From: Kitasatospora setae KM-6054
GTDB taxonomy: Bacteria; Actinomycetota; Actinomycetes; Streptomycetales; Streptomycetaceae
DNA: 64,000 bases
Reading direction: 5' to 3'
Assembly (NCBI RefSeq): GCF_000269985.1
Contig: NC_016109.1
Coordinates: 7,405,001-7,469,000 of the forward strand
The notes under the pieces were generated by a model that saw nothing but the letters and a program-made list of their open reading frames with translations, searched no databases and was not told the DNA's origin. Positions 48,609 through 56,165 of the stretch are shown here, piece by piece (within the stretch, counting starts at the first letter, position 1; each line of letters opens with the position of its first letter). Made by a program: the position numbers and the translations under genes.

Positions 48609-49949
48609 TCAGATCAGCGCGCGGAAGGGGTTGGTGGACGGTCCCGTCCCGGGGAGGGGAGCGGGTGTGGCCGGTGCGGTTCGAGCGGGCCGGTAGGCGT
48701 CGATGCGGACGACTGTGGCGGGGGTGTCGTCACGGCGGGTTTCCGGCCGGCCGAGCGGAGAGTGACCGGGTTCGTCGTCGGTGAGGGTGTAGACGGTGGC
48801 GGGTCGGCCGAGGCCGGAGCGGTCGAGGGTGACCCTGATCCCGGGCAGTGCCTTGACCTGTTCGGCGGAGGCCCCGACGAAGGGCAGCAGGTCGGAGGAT
48901 CGTGCCCGGCCGCCGTGCATCTCGATCCGGGCCCGGACCTTCTCCGCCAGCGTGGGTACCCGGCGGGCGGGCTTGGCGGCCTCTGCCCCTCCGGTGATGC
49001 CGACTGCGCATCGGACGCTGTGGCGCACGAGGGAGAACGCGGCGGACAGTCGGGCGCGAGTGATCGTCTCGGACTGTTCGGAGGCTGCCAGGCAGGCCGC
49101 TACCCGGATCGTTTGTTCGGCGGTGCGCTCGACGTAGACGGCCTGGGTCTCGGGCAGGGTCTCGGAGATGATGCGGGCGTAGCGGCGGATGGTGTGCCAG
49201 AGCTGACGGGCGTCGTCGGCGAGGCTGATCGCCCTGTTGCGGGCGGTGGCCCAGGCGTAGGCGTCGGCCAGGTCCCAGCCGTCCACCTCGGGCAGGGTGG
49301 TGTTGTCGTCGTCCAGCATCGGGACCGACCGCAGGCTGAAGGGCATGATGCGGTTGTAGGACCCTCCGGCGGCCTCCGTGTCGCCGACGTACTTGGTCCA
49401 GTCGGAGGGGGTGATGTGGGTGTGCAGTACCAGGGCGGGGTCCTCGACGGCCTGTGCGCCTTCCTTGGTGGTGTTGCGGATCGGGGCACCGTCCCAGGCG
49501 CTCCGCAGCTTGGCTGTGAACGACGGGTCGCGCTTCACCCGGCGCAGCACTTCGGACCACTCCTCTTCGATGACCAGGGCCCGGACGTCCCGTCCGGCCT
49601 CCGTCTCCTCGGTGGCCTCGGCCTGCTCGGCGAGGTAGTTGACCAGGGACGCGCCGGAGGTGATGCCGGAGGTGGTGTTCACTTCGAGGAACCGGCCGAT
49701 GGCCGGGCGCACGATGTGCTGGGCGGCCCGTAGCGCGGTGCCCTTGCCCTTGCCGGTCCCGCCGACCAGGGCCGACCACACCAGGGCGGGGCGGGAGTTG
49801 CCCCGGCTGGACACGGTGACCTTCTGGCCGATGGCCGCCGACCACATGCTGAGCGCCGCCACGTAGACGCCGATCGGATCGCACTCCACGTACGGGCTGA
49901 CCTCCTGCACGGCCTGTCCGATGGGGCCGTACAACGTGATCTCGTTCAA
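48609..49949 (-). CDS. P-loop DUF3987-like protein (primase/helicase-associated)
   Basis: About 446 residues from TTG 49949, preceded by AGGAGA at the right spacing; a longer frame upstream would run into the Lsr2-like gene. Walker A GGTGKGKGTAL at about residue 60 and Walker B-like VRALVIEEEWSEVL at about 125; the rest follows DUF3987-type proteins found in phages and integrated elements. They are often linked to a primase and to replication of the element. The C-terminal 120 residues carry a winged-helix-like segment (GRARSSDLLPFVGASAEQV) and a Pro-rich tail. It is the only candidate replication protein in the element. Confidence 0.75.
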   Translation of the reverse strand: MNEITLYGPIGQAVQEVSPYVECDPIGVYVAALSMWSAAIGQKVTVSSRGNSRPALVWSALVGGTGKGKGTALRAAQHIVRPAIGRFLEVNTTSGITSGASLVNYLAEQAEATEETEAGRDVRALVIEEEWSEVLRRVKRDPSFTAKLRSAWDGAPIRNTTKEGAQAVEDPALVLHTHITPSDWTKYVGDTEAAGGSYNRIMPFSLRSVPMLDDDNTTLPEVDGWDLADAYAWATARNRAISLADDARQLWHTIRRYARIISETLPETQAVYVERTAEQTIRVAACLAASEQSETITRARLSAAFSLVRHSVRCAVGITGGAEAAKPARRVPTLAEKVRARIEMHGGRARSSDLLPFVGASAEQVKALPGIRVTLDRSGLGRPATVYTLTDDEPGHSPLGRPETRRDDTPATVVRIDAYRPARTAPATPAPLPGTGPSTNPFRALI

Positions 49950-50032
49950 CTGCCTGTCTCCTGGGTTTGGTTGACACAGGGGGCCGCCCTGATCGCGGCC
50001 ACCCTGGTTACGTGCGAGGTCTTGAGCGGCTT

Positions 50033-50770
50033 TCAGGCGGCCTGCTGGTCGTTCCTGGTCGCCACGCGGTAGGCGTGCCGGACCGACCCGGAGATGGGGC
50101 CTTTGGCGCTCACGGCGAGGCCCTGAGCAGTCGCCCACTCCCGGATGGCCTGGGCCTCGGACTTGAGCGTGGAACGCTCCGACCGGACAGCTTGAGCGTC
50201 CTTGCGAACCGGCCGGGGAAGCGGGTCACCACCCTTGAACTCCCCGGAGCACACGGCGTCACGGAACGCCCCCGGCCGGGTCGCGTCGAAGCACGGGATG
50301 CCGAACTCAACAGCGTCTCGCATCTTCTTCGTTGCCCGTTCCGCACCCTCACCGCAGATGATCAGGACCGTGCTGGCGTCGGCCCGGCCCACCACTTCGT
50401 AGCCCAGGTTGCGGACGGCCTCCCTTGCGTCGTCCCACTCGTAGCCCGGGATCTCCCCGGACACCAGCACCGTCGGACGGACCTCCGGCTCAGCCTCGGC
50501 CATGTCCTCTTCGGTGTCGTCCTGGCGGTCCTCTTGCTCGGCCTCCGGTGTGGTCGTCTCGGCAGCAACCGGCGCGGCACTGGCGGGCTCAGCCGGAGAG
50601 CCCAGGGCATCCCGCAGGTACCGGGAGAACACGATGGAGTGTTCGAGGCAGAGGTCCCATGCGTGCCCCGCGAGCGTCAGGCAGTCCTTTGCCTCAACCT
50701 CGCTGCCGTCGCGAGCAATGTGGGCATCACAGAAGACACGCTCAACAGGCACCATCACAGTCGTGCGCAT
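50033..50770 (-). CDS. Lsr2-like DNA-bridging protein with BRCT-like middle
   Basis: 245 residues. The C-terminal 40 residues (IREWATAQGLAVSAKGPIS then VRHAYR) match the Lsr2 AT-hook-type DNA-binding domain. The N-terminal 55 residues resemble the Lsr2-like N-terminal module with CDAH and CLTLAGH. Between them is an acidic linker and a BRCT-like domain (VLVSGEIPGYEWDDAREAV ... VLIICGEGAERATKKM). Lsr2 silences AT-rich foreign DNA; phage-borne versions are thought to protect or repress the element. A BRCT-like domain in that context is unusual. It lies 84 bp upstream of the DUF3987-like gene and probably shares its promoter in the low-GC region to the right. Confidence 0.8.
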   Translation of the reverse strand: MRTTVMVPVERVFCDAHIARDGSEVEAKDCLTLAGHAWDLCLEHSIVFSRYLRDALGSPAEPASAAPVAAETTTPEAEQEDRQDDTEEDMAEAEPEVRPTVLVSGEIPGYEWDDAREAVRNLGYEVVGRADASTVLIICGEGAERATKKMRDAVEFGIPCFDATRPGAFRDAVCSGEFKGGDPLPRPVRKDAQAVRSERSTLKSEAQAIREWATAQGLAVSAKGPISGSVRHAYRVATRNDQQAA

Positions 50771-50799
50771 GGGTTTCTTTGTTCCTTTGCGGAGTGAGT

Positions 50800-50896
50800 T
50801 CCAGTGTTTCAGCCGGAGCCTTGCTACTTACGGCTGCGATTCGCGCCCACCGGCCCGACCGGCGAACACCACGATTCTCCCACTCGAAACACTGGA
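50800..50896. promoter_or_regulatory. Long-gap 11-bp inverted repeat upstream of the Lsr2-like gene
   Basis: TCCAGTGTTTC at 50800-50810 and GAAACACTGGA at 50886-50896, perfect complements. Two operator half-sites for a looping regulator, or pairing arms in the 5' leader, are both possible. Confidence 0.6.
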
Positions 50897-51123
50897 CAGA
50901 TCCACGAATGTCATCACGACTGCATTTCTTCTAAGTAACTACATGATAAATCACATGGGGGTAATGCTTGATTTGAAAGAGAGAGGACCCACCGGGGGTG
51001 CCTTCATCGCACCGTGTACGGGTTTCAAATTTCACAACCTCATGACGTGCAGGACTCCCCTTCTCCTACTTGCCGGCCGATTGGAACCTGTCGCGTCTGA
51101 GACTGCCAGGATGCAAAAAAATA

Positions 51124-51153
51124 TAAGGGCCCCGCCGCATGGCGGGGCCCTTA
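51124..51153 (-). terminator. Terminator of the capsid operon
   Basis: 13-bp stem TAAGGGCCCCGCC/GGCGGGGCCCTTA with a 4-nt loop, followed on the minus strand by an uninterrupted T-run (TATATTTTTTT). A classic Rho-independent terminator 14 bp after the capsid stop codon. Confidence 0.93.
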
Positions 51154-51166
51154 TTCGTTCCTATTG

Positions 51167-52081
51167 TCAGGCGGGCCACTCGACGGCGGCCTTGACGATC
51201 CCCTTGCTGGGAACGGTCTCGTCGTACGTACGGTCAGCCAGAGGAGTGTCCAGTCCGGGGTAGCGGACGACCTTGCCGCCGTACAGGTGGAGAGTGTCCA
51301 CGAAGTTGGCCCGGTACTTCTCGCTCAGGCCCTCGCGGAATCCGTTGAACTGCGAAGCGAAGGTGGCGAATTCGGAGTGACCGGCCACGATGTCCGATCC
51401 CTCGGGCATGGCCGTGGTGGACAGCACCGTGAATCCCGCCAGGCGCGCCACGACGCCATTGGCGGTCACCCCGGCCTCGCCGTAGGCCCCGGCGTTCGCA
51501 ATCGCCGGATGCTCGACCAGGTGCCGCTTCACACGGGGTGAGACGACCACGTAGCGGCCGTCGGGAATGTCGTGGGAGTCCAGGGCCAGCATCATGTCCA
51601 GAACGGCGCTGTAGAGCGCCTGAGGGGCGTTCCCGGCAGTGACCTTGACGCTGGGCATGGGAGTTGCCGCGGAGGCGATCACACGGCCCATAAAGGTGTC
51701 GGCCTCCCGGGCCAGGGCGCGCACCATCTGCTGGTTGATCGGCGACTCCATGGCTCCGGCCGCCTGCACGCGTTCGATGTCCTCGACCAGGAGTTGGAGG
51801 TACTTCGCTTCGGTGATGGCGAGCTTCTGCTCGACCATCTCCGGCCTCTGGGCGGTCATGCCTTCCGGCAGCGTGTAGTCGCCCACGGTCGGGGTCGAAA
51901 GGCTGTTGATGTGGACGGTGTCGCCCTGCTTCCGGATCTCACCCTCGTACTTCCGGTTGGTGCAGATCTTGGAAGCCCACACGAGCAGTGGATCGAATTT
52001 GGTCAGAAGCGCACCGTCCCATATCTCCGGGACAAAGCTGCTGCTGCCAGGGTTCTGGTAAGAGAAAGAGGAATAAGCCAT
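51167..52081 (-). CDS. Phage major capsid protein (P22 coat-like, HK97 fold)
   Basis: 304 residues. It matches actinophage major capsid proteins of the P22 coat-type group: FVPEIWDGALLTKFDPLLVW near the N-terminus, the GDTVHINSLSTPTVGDY strand segment at about 55-71, VEDIERVQAAG, and a C-terminal SPRVKRHLVEHPA ... DTLHLYGGKVVRYPGL region. The size and lack of a long N-terminal extension fit a capsid that uses a separate scaffold. Two scaffold-like genes lie directly upstream. A strong terminator follows, so the structural unit is complete as three genes. No portal, terminase or protease gene is found in the element. Confidence 0.88.
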   Translation of the reverse strand: MAYSSFSYQNPGSSSFVPEIWDGALLTKFDPLLVWASKICTNRKYEGEIRKQGDTVHINSLSTPTVGDYTLPEGMTAQRPEMVEQKLAITEAKYLQLLVEDIERVQAAGAMESPINQQMVRALAREADTFMGRVIASAATPMPSVKVTAGNAPQALYSAVLDMMLALDSHDIPDGRYVVVSPRVKRHLVEHPAIANAGAYGEAGVTANGVVARLAGFTVLSTTAMPEGSDIVAGHSEFATFASQFNGFREGLSEKYRANFVDTLHLYGGKVVRYPGLDTPLADRTYDETVPSKGIVKAAVEWPA

Positions 52082-52104
52082 AAATTAATCTCCTGGGTAG
52101 GTGG

Positions 52105-52434
52105 TTATCGCATGCGTGCGTCGAGAGGAGCCGGAGGCGCGAAGCCCAAAGAGGGACCCTGGCGGCCAAGGCCAAGCCCTTGGGCATACTCCGGATTCTT
52201 TGTCGACTGGAACGGAGTGAGCGCCAGTGTAATGATTTCGGCAGATGGATTGCTGTCCTCCCCGACCATCTTGGAATAGTCGAGAAGGTCAAGGAACTCT
52301 TCGGGAAGATTAATCCCATCTTCGGCGGCCTGGGCCTTCAGTTTTGCCCGGGCAAGTATCGGGGCAAACTCGCGTTGCGCTTCCTGTCGGGCATCCTCGC
52401 GTGCCTTGGCAATGGAATTTGTGAGATCGGTCAT
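52105..52434 (-). CDS. Scaffold-like protein A (short helical acidic protein)
   Basis: 109 residues from ATG 52434. A helical, charged protein (ARQEAQREFAPILARAKLKAQ) with a middle segment GINLPEEFLDLLDYSKMVGE and C-terminal LDARMR. It is paralogous to the upstream 122-residue protein, sharing the AAxxGIxxPxxxxDLxDxSK core and the basic LDAR end. Position directly before the capsid gene, small size and helix content are those of phage scaffolding proteins. Duplication of the gene is unusual. Confidence 0.65.
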   Translation of the reverse strand: MTDLTNSIAKAREDARQEAQREFAPILARAKLKAQAAEDGINLPEEFLDLLDYSKMVGEDSNPSAEIITLALTPFQSTKNPEYAQGLGLGRQGPSLGFAPPAPLDARMR

Positions 52435-52447
52435 GATGGGGATTCCT

Positions 52448-52816
52448 TCAGCGCCTACGGGCGTCGAGAGAGAAAGATGAGGCAGTCGGGGTGCCACCAC
52501 GATGGTGACCGGCACCCACGAGCGGAGCGAAGACCGGCTCCGTACGGACGGCGGACAGCAGAACGTCAATGGCCTCCTGGGAGGGCTGGCCGCCCTCCCC
52601 GAGGAGCTTCGACGAGTCGATGAGGTCCATCAGGTCGGCCGGAATCTCTATACCCGCCTGGGCCGCCTGAAGCCTCACCTCGGCCTGGACAAGCCGGATG
52701 GCGAACTCGCGGTGGACTTCCTCTCGAATGGCCTGAGTCAGATCGGCCTGGCTGGTCTCCGGCTCGGCCGACACGTCGGTCGGGGCCTCGCTGGAAGGGG
52801 TTTCAATGTCGCTCAA
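52448..52816 (-). CDS. Scaffold-like protein B (paralogue of A)
   Basis: 122 residues from TTG 52816, with an AGGAGGT site 6 bp before. An acidic disordered N-terminus (SDIETPSSEAPTDVSAEPE) precedes a helix (REEVHREFAIRLVQAEVRLQ) and a GIEIPADLMDLIDSSKLLGE core that aligns with protein A. The C-terminus ends FSLDARRR, the basic tail expected to contact capsid. The gene lies 13 bp before scaffold-like A, and the three structural genes form one leftward operon. Confidence 0.65.
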   Translation of the reverse strand: MSDIETPSSEAPTDVSAEPETSQADLTQAIREEVHREFAIRLVQAEVRLQAAQAGIEIPADLMDLIDSSKLLGEGGQPSQEAIDVLLSAVRTEPVFAPLVGAGHHRGGTPTASSFSLDARRR

Positions 52817-53136
52817 GGCGACACCTCCTATGTAACTAAAAATCAAAAGTGAATCAGTAGACCGCCTTCAAGAGGCGGCTATCACTCACAAGAGGACAAC
52901 GTAAGAGAAGACACTGCCCCCCTTACCCCCCCGTGGTTCGAGTGGGTAAGGGAAGGCTGTATCTCTGTGGCTCACAGGGAGGTATCCGCAGAGTCCCATT
53001 CAGCTTGGATGCTTGGACTTGGCAACTGCCCGGCTCACTTCCGCGTCAGTGACCCGCCGCCCAGCGGGTGTGACTCCGAAGGGCGCTCAGGAGTGAGTAG
53101 CTGTGCCCTTCACTGGTTCCGGGTTAATGCGACACG
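52817..53136. other. Leader of the capsid operon with two hairpins
   Basis: 320 bp without a gene. It contains a small hairpin CCGCCT/AGGCGG (52862-52878) and a larger 8-bp stem CCTTACCC/GGGTAAGG (about 52925-52955). Either could terminate the zinc-finger gene on its right; the region also must hold the promoter of the scaffold/capsid operon. No -35/-10 could be fixed. Confidence 0.5.
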
Positions 53137-53709
53137 TCAGACCCTGGGGAGATTCTGGATCGCCCACAGTTCGCGGTAGCCGTCCAGGTCCTGGCCATGG
53201 TTGCCGGGAAAGTCGTAGGTCAGGTTTCGGTGTCGCCCGATGCGGATTCCCTTTCGCTCCAGGGCCTTCACGCGGGCCCTGCGCGACTTCCTGTGGCTGG
53301 TGCAGTACTGCTGAGGCCGTCCGTTCCTGCGGGCGGCTCCTGGGCCGTGAAGGGACTTCTGGCAGCCGTGCCAGCGGCAGTGCTCCACCGGTGTGGGCCG
53401 ACGTTCGATCAGGTAGCCGAGGCCGGAGGACGTGTCCCCGGCCGGCAGGCCGAGCAGTCCCAGGTGGTGATCCGGGCCGCTCGTCCCGGGGGCCTCCCGC
53501 ATCAGTGCGTCGAACTCCGCCAAGGGGTCAATGTCGGGGCAGAGAACGTCAGTTGCGAAGTCGTGTTCACAGACTGGCCACCGGCTCGGGTAGGAGTCGG
53601 TGGCGGGTTCTTCCGCCATGGTCAGGTAGCGGTCCGCTTCTTGTTCCAGCTGCCGGTGCTCAGCTTCCAAAGGAATCAGACGATCGGTGAAACACGGCTT
53701 GTCTCTCAT
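53137..53709 (-). CDS. Zinc-finger protein of unknown function
   Basis: 190 residues from ATG 53709. The N-terminal half is an acidic helix (LIPLEAEHRQLEQEADRYL) followed by a Cys/Asp region (CEHDFATDVLCPDIDP). The C-terminal half has a treble-clef-like Cys/His set, CRWHGCQKSL ... YCTSHRKSRRARVKALERKG, which probably binds zinc and DNA. It lies between an Xis-like gene and the capsid operon, so a transcriptional role over the structural genes is possible. I do not recognise a named family. Confidence 0.65.
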   Translation of the reverse strand: MRDKPCFTDRLIPLEAEHRQLEQEADRYLTMAEEPATDSYPSRWPVCEHDFATDVLCPDIDPLAEFDALMREAPGTSGPDHHLGLLGLPAGDTSSGLGYLIERRPTPVEHCRWHGCQKSLHGPGAARRNGRPQQYCTSHRKSRRARVKALERKGIRIGRHRNLTYDFPGNHGQDLDGYRELWAIQNLPRV

Positions 53710-53734
53710 CGGGTGATGGCTCCGGGGGACGAGA

Positions 53735-53760
53735 AGGCCCCCGGTGTTGGCCGGGGGCCT
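53735..53760 (-). terminator. Hairpin terminator between Xis-like and zinc-finger genes
   Basis: Perfect 10-bp stem AGGCCCCCGG/CCGGGGGCCT, loop TGTTGG, followed on the minus strand by TTCTCGT. Confidence 0.75.
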
Positions 53761-53780
53761 GACTGCAAGGGGAAGAGGGC

Positions 53781-53951
53781 TCAGGGGTTCTGCTGGTCCA
53801 CCCAGGCTTCGAGGTCCTTCGGCCGGCACCTGAGTGCCTGCCCGACCCTCCGGAACGGGATGCCCGCCTCCCTCCAGTTGGCATAGACCCAACTCTTCGG
53901 TCGGCTCAGGTGGTTGGCTACCTCGTCCACGGTCATGAGGCTGTTGCCCAA
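53781..53951 (-). CDS. Excisionase-like small HTH protein (Xis)
   Basis: 56 residues from TTG 53951, preceded by AAGGAG. Winged-helix HTH_17 pattern: MTVDEVANHLSRPKSWVYAN, then GIPFRRVGQALRCRPKDLEAWV. This is the recombination directionality/MerR-like fold of actinophage and AICE excisionases. It is divergent from the regulator at 54116, with a palindrome between them. A longer upstream frame lacks the RBS and is not family-like. Confidence 0.8.
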   Translation of the reverse strand: MGNSLMTVDEVANHLSRPKSWVYANWREAGIPFRRVGQALRCRPKDLEAWVDQQNP

Positions 53952-54054
53952 GTGCACTCCTTGCTGCGTTCGGGTCGGGGGACTGTCCGTCGGCCGGTGT
54001 TCGGCCTGCCCAAACCACATCACCTCCGAACAAGTGGCAGCAAGTTCATTTTTG

Positions 54055-54068
54055 GTGACGTGCGTCAC
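54055..54068. promoter_or_regulatory. Operator-like palindrome between divergent Xis and HTH genes
   Basis: GTGACG-TG-CGTCAC, perfect arms, about 50 bp upstream of the regulator start. It is placed to control both directions, as in lysogeny-type switches. Confidence 0.6.
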
Positions 54069-54115
54069 TGATCCGAACCTGGCGCAGGATGTTCGGCATG
54101 ATCTATGGTCGTGCC

Positions 54116-54682
54116 ATGACCTCACGAACAAACGAACCCGACCTTCCGCCCGGATGGGACCGCGAGGGCGATGACCTGGTGTGGCGCGGCGTCTACGGGC
54201 CCTGGGGAGTCGCAGCCCACTGTCCCTCCGGTGCGCCCTTCACCGGCCCGTCGAAGCTGACCGTCTGGCTGGCCGTCGGCGGCAGCAGTGAAGAGATCGA
54301 CCAGGGCATGGCCGAGGCGCTGGCCACGGACGGCATCCCGGCGAGCCTGTTGCGGCAGATCCCCTTCGCCGAGATCAAGGCCCAGGCTCGTGCAGCGCTG
54401 GCGTGGAAGACCGGCCGTGCCGCCGACCGGCCGTGGCCGGTCCCCGAGCGCTGCCGCACCGACCAGGACTACGCGCTTTTGGTGGCGGAACTCGTCCGCA
54501 TGAGGGCCACGGGCACCACCGCGCCCCAGGGGGAGTTGGCGGCCCGCCTGGGCATCGGTAAAGCCACCATGTCCGAGCGTGTCAGGCGCGCCAGGGAGCT
54601 GGGCCTGTGGGATGGCAAGCAACTGACCGACAGGGCAACCGAGTTGCTCCACGAATGGCAGAGCGAAGACGAGGAGCAGTAG
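54116..54682 (+). CDS. HTH protein next to the integrase, probable element regulator
   Basis: 188 residues from ATG 54116 (54089 is an alternative start). The N-terminal half is a beta-rich domain (DDLVWRGVYGPWGVAAHCPSG). The C-terminal third is an HTH (APQGELAARLGIGKATMSERVRRARELGLW) followed by an acidic tail. The HTH is of the winged type used by phage and plasmid regulators. The gene ends just before the integrase start, so the two are probably co-transcribed from the palindrome-containing promoter. Control of integrase/Xis is the likely role. Confidence 0.65.
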   Translation: MTSRTNEPDLPPGWDREGDDLVWRGVYGPWGVAAHCPSGAPFTGPSKLTVWLAVGGSSEEIDQGMAEALATDGIPASLLRQIPFAEIKAQARAALAWKTGRAADRPWPVPERCRTDQDYALLVAELVRMRATGTTAPQGELAARLGIGKATMSERVRRARELGLWDGKQLTDRATELLHEWQSEDEEQ

Positions 54683-54687
54683 CAACA

Positions 54688-55983
54688 GTGGCAAAGCGCG
54701 GTAACGGCCTCGGCGGGACCCCTGTGGAGATCCCCCGGCGAGGCCGACCGAACACCTGGGGCGTGAGGACGCCCCGGCACATCAACCCGACCACGGGGGA
54801 GGAGCACCGGTACTGGATCGGCCGCGACTACCCGACCAAGACGGCAGCGGAGAAGGCGCTGCGGCAGTGGCACATCGACTACGAGGCGGGGGAGATCTAT
54901 CCGCCCGAAGCGCCGGCCGAGCCGGAACAGCCGAGCGTGCCACTTCTGGGCGAGCACCTGGACAAGTGGCTGGCCCACTGTCGGAAGGAGGGGACGACGG
55001 TGGCCGGGTACGAGACGAAGATCCGGTTGCACATCAAGCCGCACATAGGTGACGTGGCGCTGGATCAGGTCACGGACGATCTCCTGGACGAGCTGTACCG
55101 GATGCTGGAGACCGAGCCGTGTCCCACGAACAGGGGAAAGCCGCTCGGGGCGAAGTCAGTGCGGCACGTGCACAACATCCTCTCCGGAGCCCTGGGTGCG
55201 GCGGTGCCGAAGCACATCCCGGCGAACCCGGCGGCGACGGCGAACCCTCCGACGCAGCGACAGATCAAGGCCCAGGAGCAGCGCTACCCGACGCTGGACG
55301 ACGCGCAGACGGCTCGGTTCCTTGGGCACATCTGGGAACCGTGTGGGAACAGGAAGTGCGGCCCGCTGCACCACTGTCTTCGGGACGCTCCGTTGTGGAC
55401 CGTGATCGCCGCGACCGGGGTCCGGCGCAGCGAGGCGCTGGGGATGAAGTGGTCCCTGGTGAAGTGGGACGAATGTGCGATCGAACTGGGCTGGGTGGTG
55501 GTGGAGGAGGGCAGCAGCTTCCGCCTGCGCAGGCTCACCAAGGACGGCGACCACAACGCCGTCATCTACGTGGACCAGGCCGTCATGAACGTCCTCAAGC
55601 GCCAGAAGGAACACCAGGACGAGGAACGCGCCAGACTCGGGCCCGGCTGGATCGATCATGATCTGGTCTTCGCCAGGGACGGCTTCAAGCTCCAGAAGAA
55701 CCGTACGGCCGGAGGGCCTCAAGATCCGGAGAAGGTGTCCGCCCGCTGGCGGACGGTTCGGACAAGGCTGGACCTGCCGGATGACTTCCGGATCCACGAC
55801 TGGCGTCACAGCAAGGTGACCAATGATCTGGAGGCTGGGGAGAACCCGGTGGAGGTGTCCGCCAACGTGAGGCACCACTCGCCCGGCTACACGATGAGCA
55901 GGTACGGGCACAGTCGTAAGGACGGGGCCCGGAGTCTGGCGGCGAACACGTCGAGTCGAATGGGTCTCGCGGCTCTGGTCTAG
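54688..55983 (+). CDS. Tyrosine-type site-specific integrase
   Basis: 431 residues from GTG 54688 (GAGGAG upstream). It has an N-terminal basic arm-binding domain (RGRPNTWGVRTPRHINP), a core-binding SAM-like domain at about 95-180, and a catalytic domain with Arg I in AATGVRRSEALGM, HxxR in IHDWRHSK and the nucleophile Tyr in SRYGHS. A CxxxC-x-CGPLHHC insertion at about 215-235 may bind zinc. It sits 95 bp from the 3' end of tRNA-Leu, as expected for an element that integrates there. Arm-type repeats lie just after the stop codon. Confidence 0.94.
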   Translation: MAKRGNGLGGTPVEIPRRGRPNTWGVRTPRHINPTTGEEHRYWIGRDYPTKTAAEKALRQWHIDYEAGEIYPPEAPAEPEQPSVPLLGEHLDKWLAHCRKEGTTVAGYETKIRLHIKPHIGDVALDQVTDDLLDELYRMLETEPCPTNRGKPLGAKSVRHVHNILSGALGAAVPKHIPANPAATANPPTQRQIKAQEQRYPTLDDAQTARFLGHIWEPCGNRKCGPLHHCLRDAPLWTVIAATGVRRSEALGMKWSLVKWDECAIELGWVVVEEGSSFRLRRLTKDGDHNAVIYVDQAVMNVLKRQKEHQDEERARLGPGWIDHDLVFARDGFKLQKNRTAGGPQDPEKVSARWRTVRTRLDLPDDFRIHDWRHSKVTNDLEAGENPVEVSANVRHHSPGYTMSRYGHSRKDGARSLAANTSSRMGLAALV

Positions 55984-56024
55984 AGCAAGATCATTTCTGT
56001 GGGTCACGCGGTGGGTCATGCAAC
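55983..56024. promoter_or_regulatory. Candidate arm-type integrase sites, right
   Basis: GAGCAAGATC at 55983-55992, GTGGGTCA at 55999-56006 and 56011-56018, CATGCAAC at 56017-56024. The set mirrors the left-end group near 45722-45778. Confidence 0.6.
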
Positions 56025-56052
56025 CCCTGCACGGAGCCCGAAAAACAGAAAA

Positions 56053-56071
56053 ACCCCAGTTCAACTGGGGT
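56053..56071 (-). terminator. Rho-independent terminator after tRNA-Leu
   Basis: ACCCCAG/CTGGGGT stem with loop TTCAA, followed on the minus strand by TTTTTCTGTTTTT. A very similar hairpin lies at attL. Confidence 0.85.
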
Positions 56072-56075
56072 ATCT

Positions 56076-56101
56076 GCTGGTGTCCGAGGGGGGACTTGAA
56101 C
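56076..56101. other. attR of the integrated element (in tRNA-Leu)
   Basis: 26-bp copy identical to 45576-45601. It covers the acceptor 3' strand, T-arm half and CCA of tRNA-Leu, so integration leaves the tRNA intact on this side. Confidence 0.9.
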
Positions 56102-56165
56102 CCCCACGCCCGATAAAGGGCACTAGCACCTCAAGCTAGCGCGTCTGCCATTCCGCCACCCGGAC
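56078..56165 (-). tRNA. tRNA-Leu (anticodon GAG)
   Basis: 88 nt including CCA. Acceptor strands GTCCGGG/CTCGGAC pair (with a G-U), the anticodon stem-loop reads TAGCTTGAGGTGCTA with GAG in the loop, a long variable arm (GTGCCCTTTATCGGGCGT) is diagnostic of Leu, and the T-arm GGGGG-TTCAAGT-CCCCC follows. The encoded CCA end is inside attR. Confidence 0.96.

Larger units (their letters stand above)
50771..51166. promoter_or_regulatory. Low-GC regulatory region upstream of the Lsr2-like gene
   Basis: 396 bp with no gene. The GC content drops sharply (50930-51010 and 51100-51125). It contains an 11-bp perfect inverted repeat with a 75-bp gap (50800-50896) and, at its right end, the terminator of the capsid gene. 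A natural place for Lsr2-type autoregulation. Confidence 0.6.
45576..56101. mobile_element. Integrated 10.5-kb element in tRNA-Leu, phage-satellite-like
   Basis: Bounded by attL and attR, with a tyrosine integrase next to the intact tRNA gene. It carries an Xis-like HTH, a second regulator, a zinc-finger protein, two paralogous scaffold-like proteins and a P22-type major capsid protein, an Lsr2/BRCT-like protein and a P-loop DUF3987-like protein. A rightward cassette of six small or regulatory genes at the left end completes it. No terminase, portal, tail, lysis, TraB/FtsK or clear plasmid replication initiator is present. Size and content suit a phage satellite (capsid-forming PICI-like) better than a prophage or AICE; a decayed prophage is the main alternative. 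Confidence 0.8.

Noticed and set aside
45435..56101. Conjugative AICE or plasmid interpretation of the integrated element
   Set aside because: No TraB/FtsK-type transfer gene and no RepSA-type initiator are visible, whereas a capsid operon is. A DUF3987-like protein alone does not indicate conjugation.
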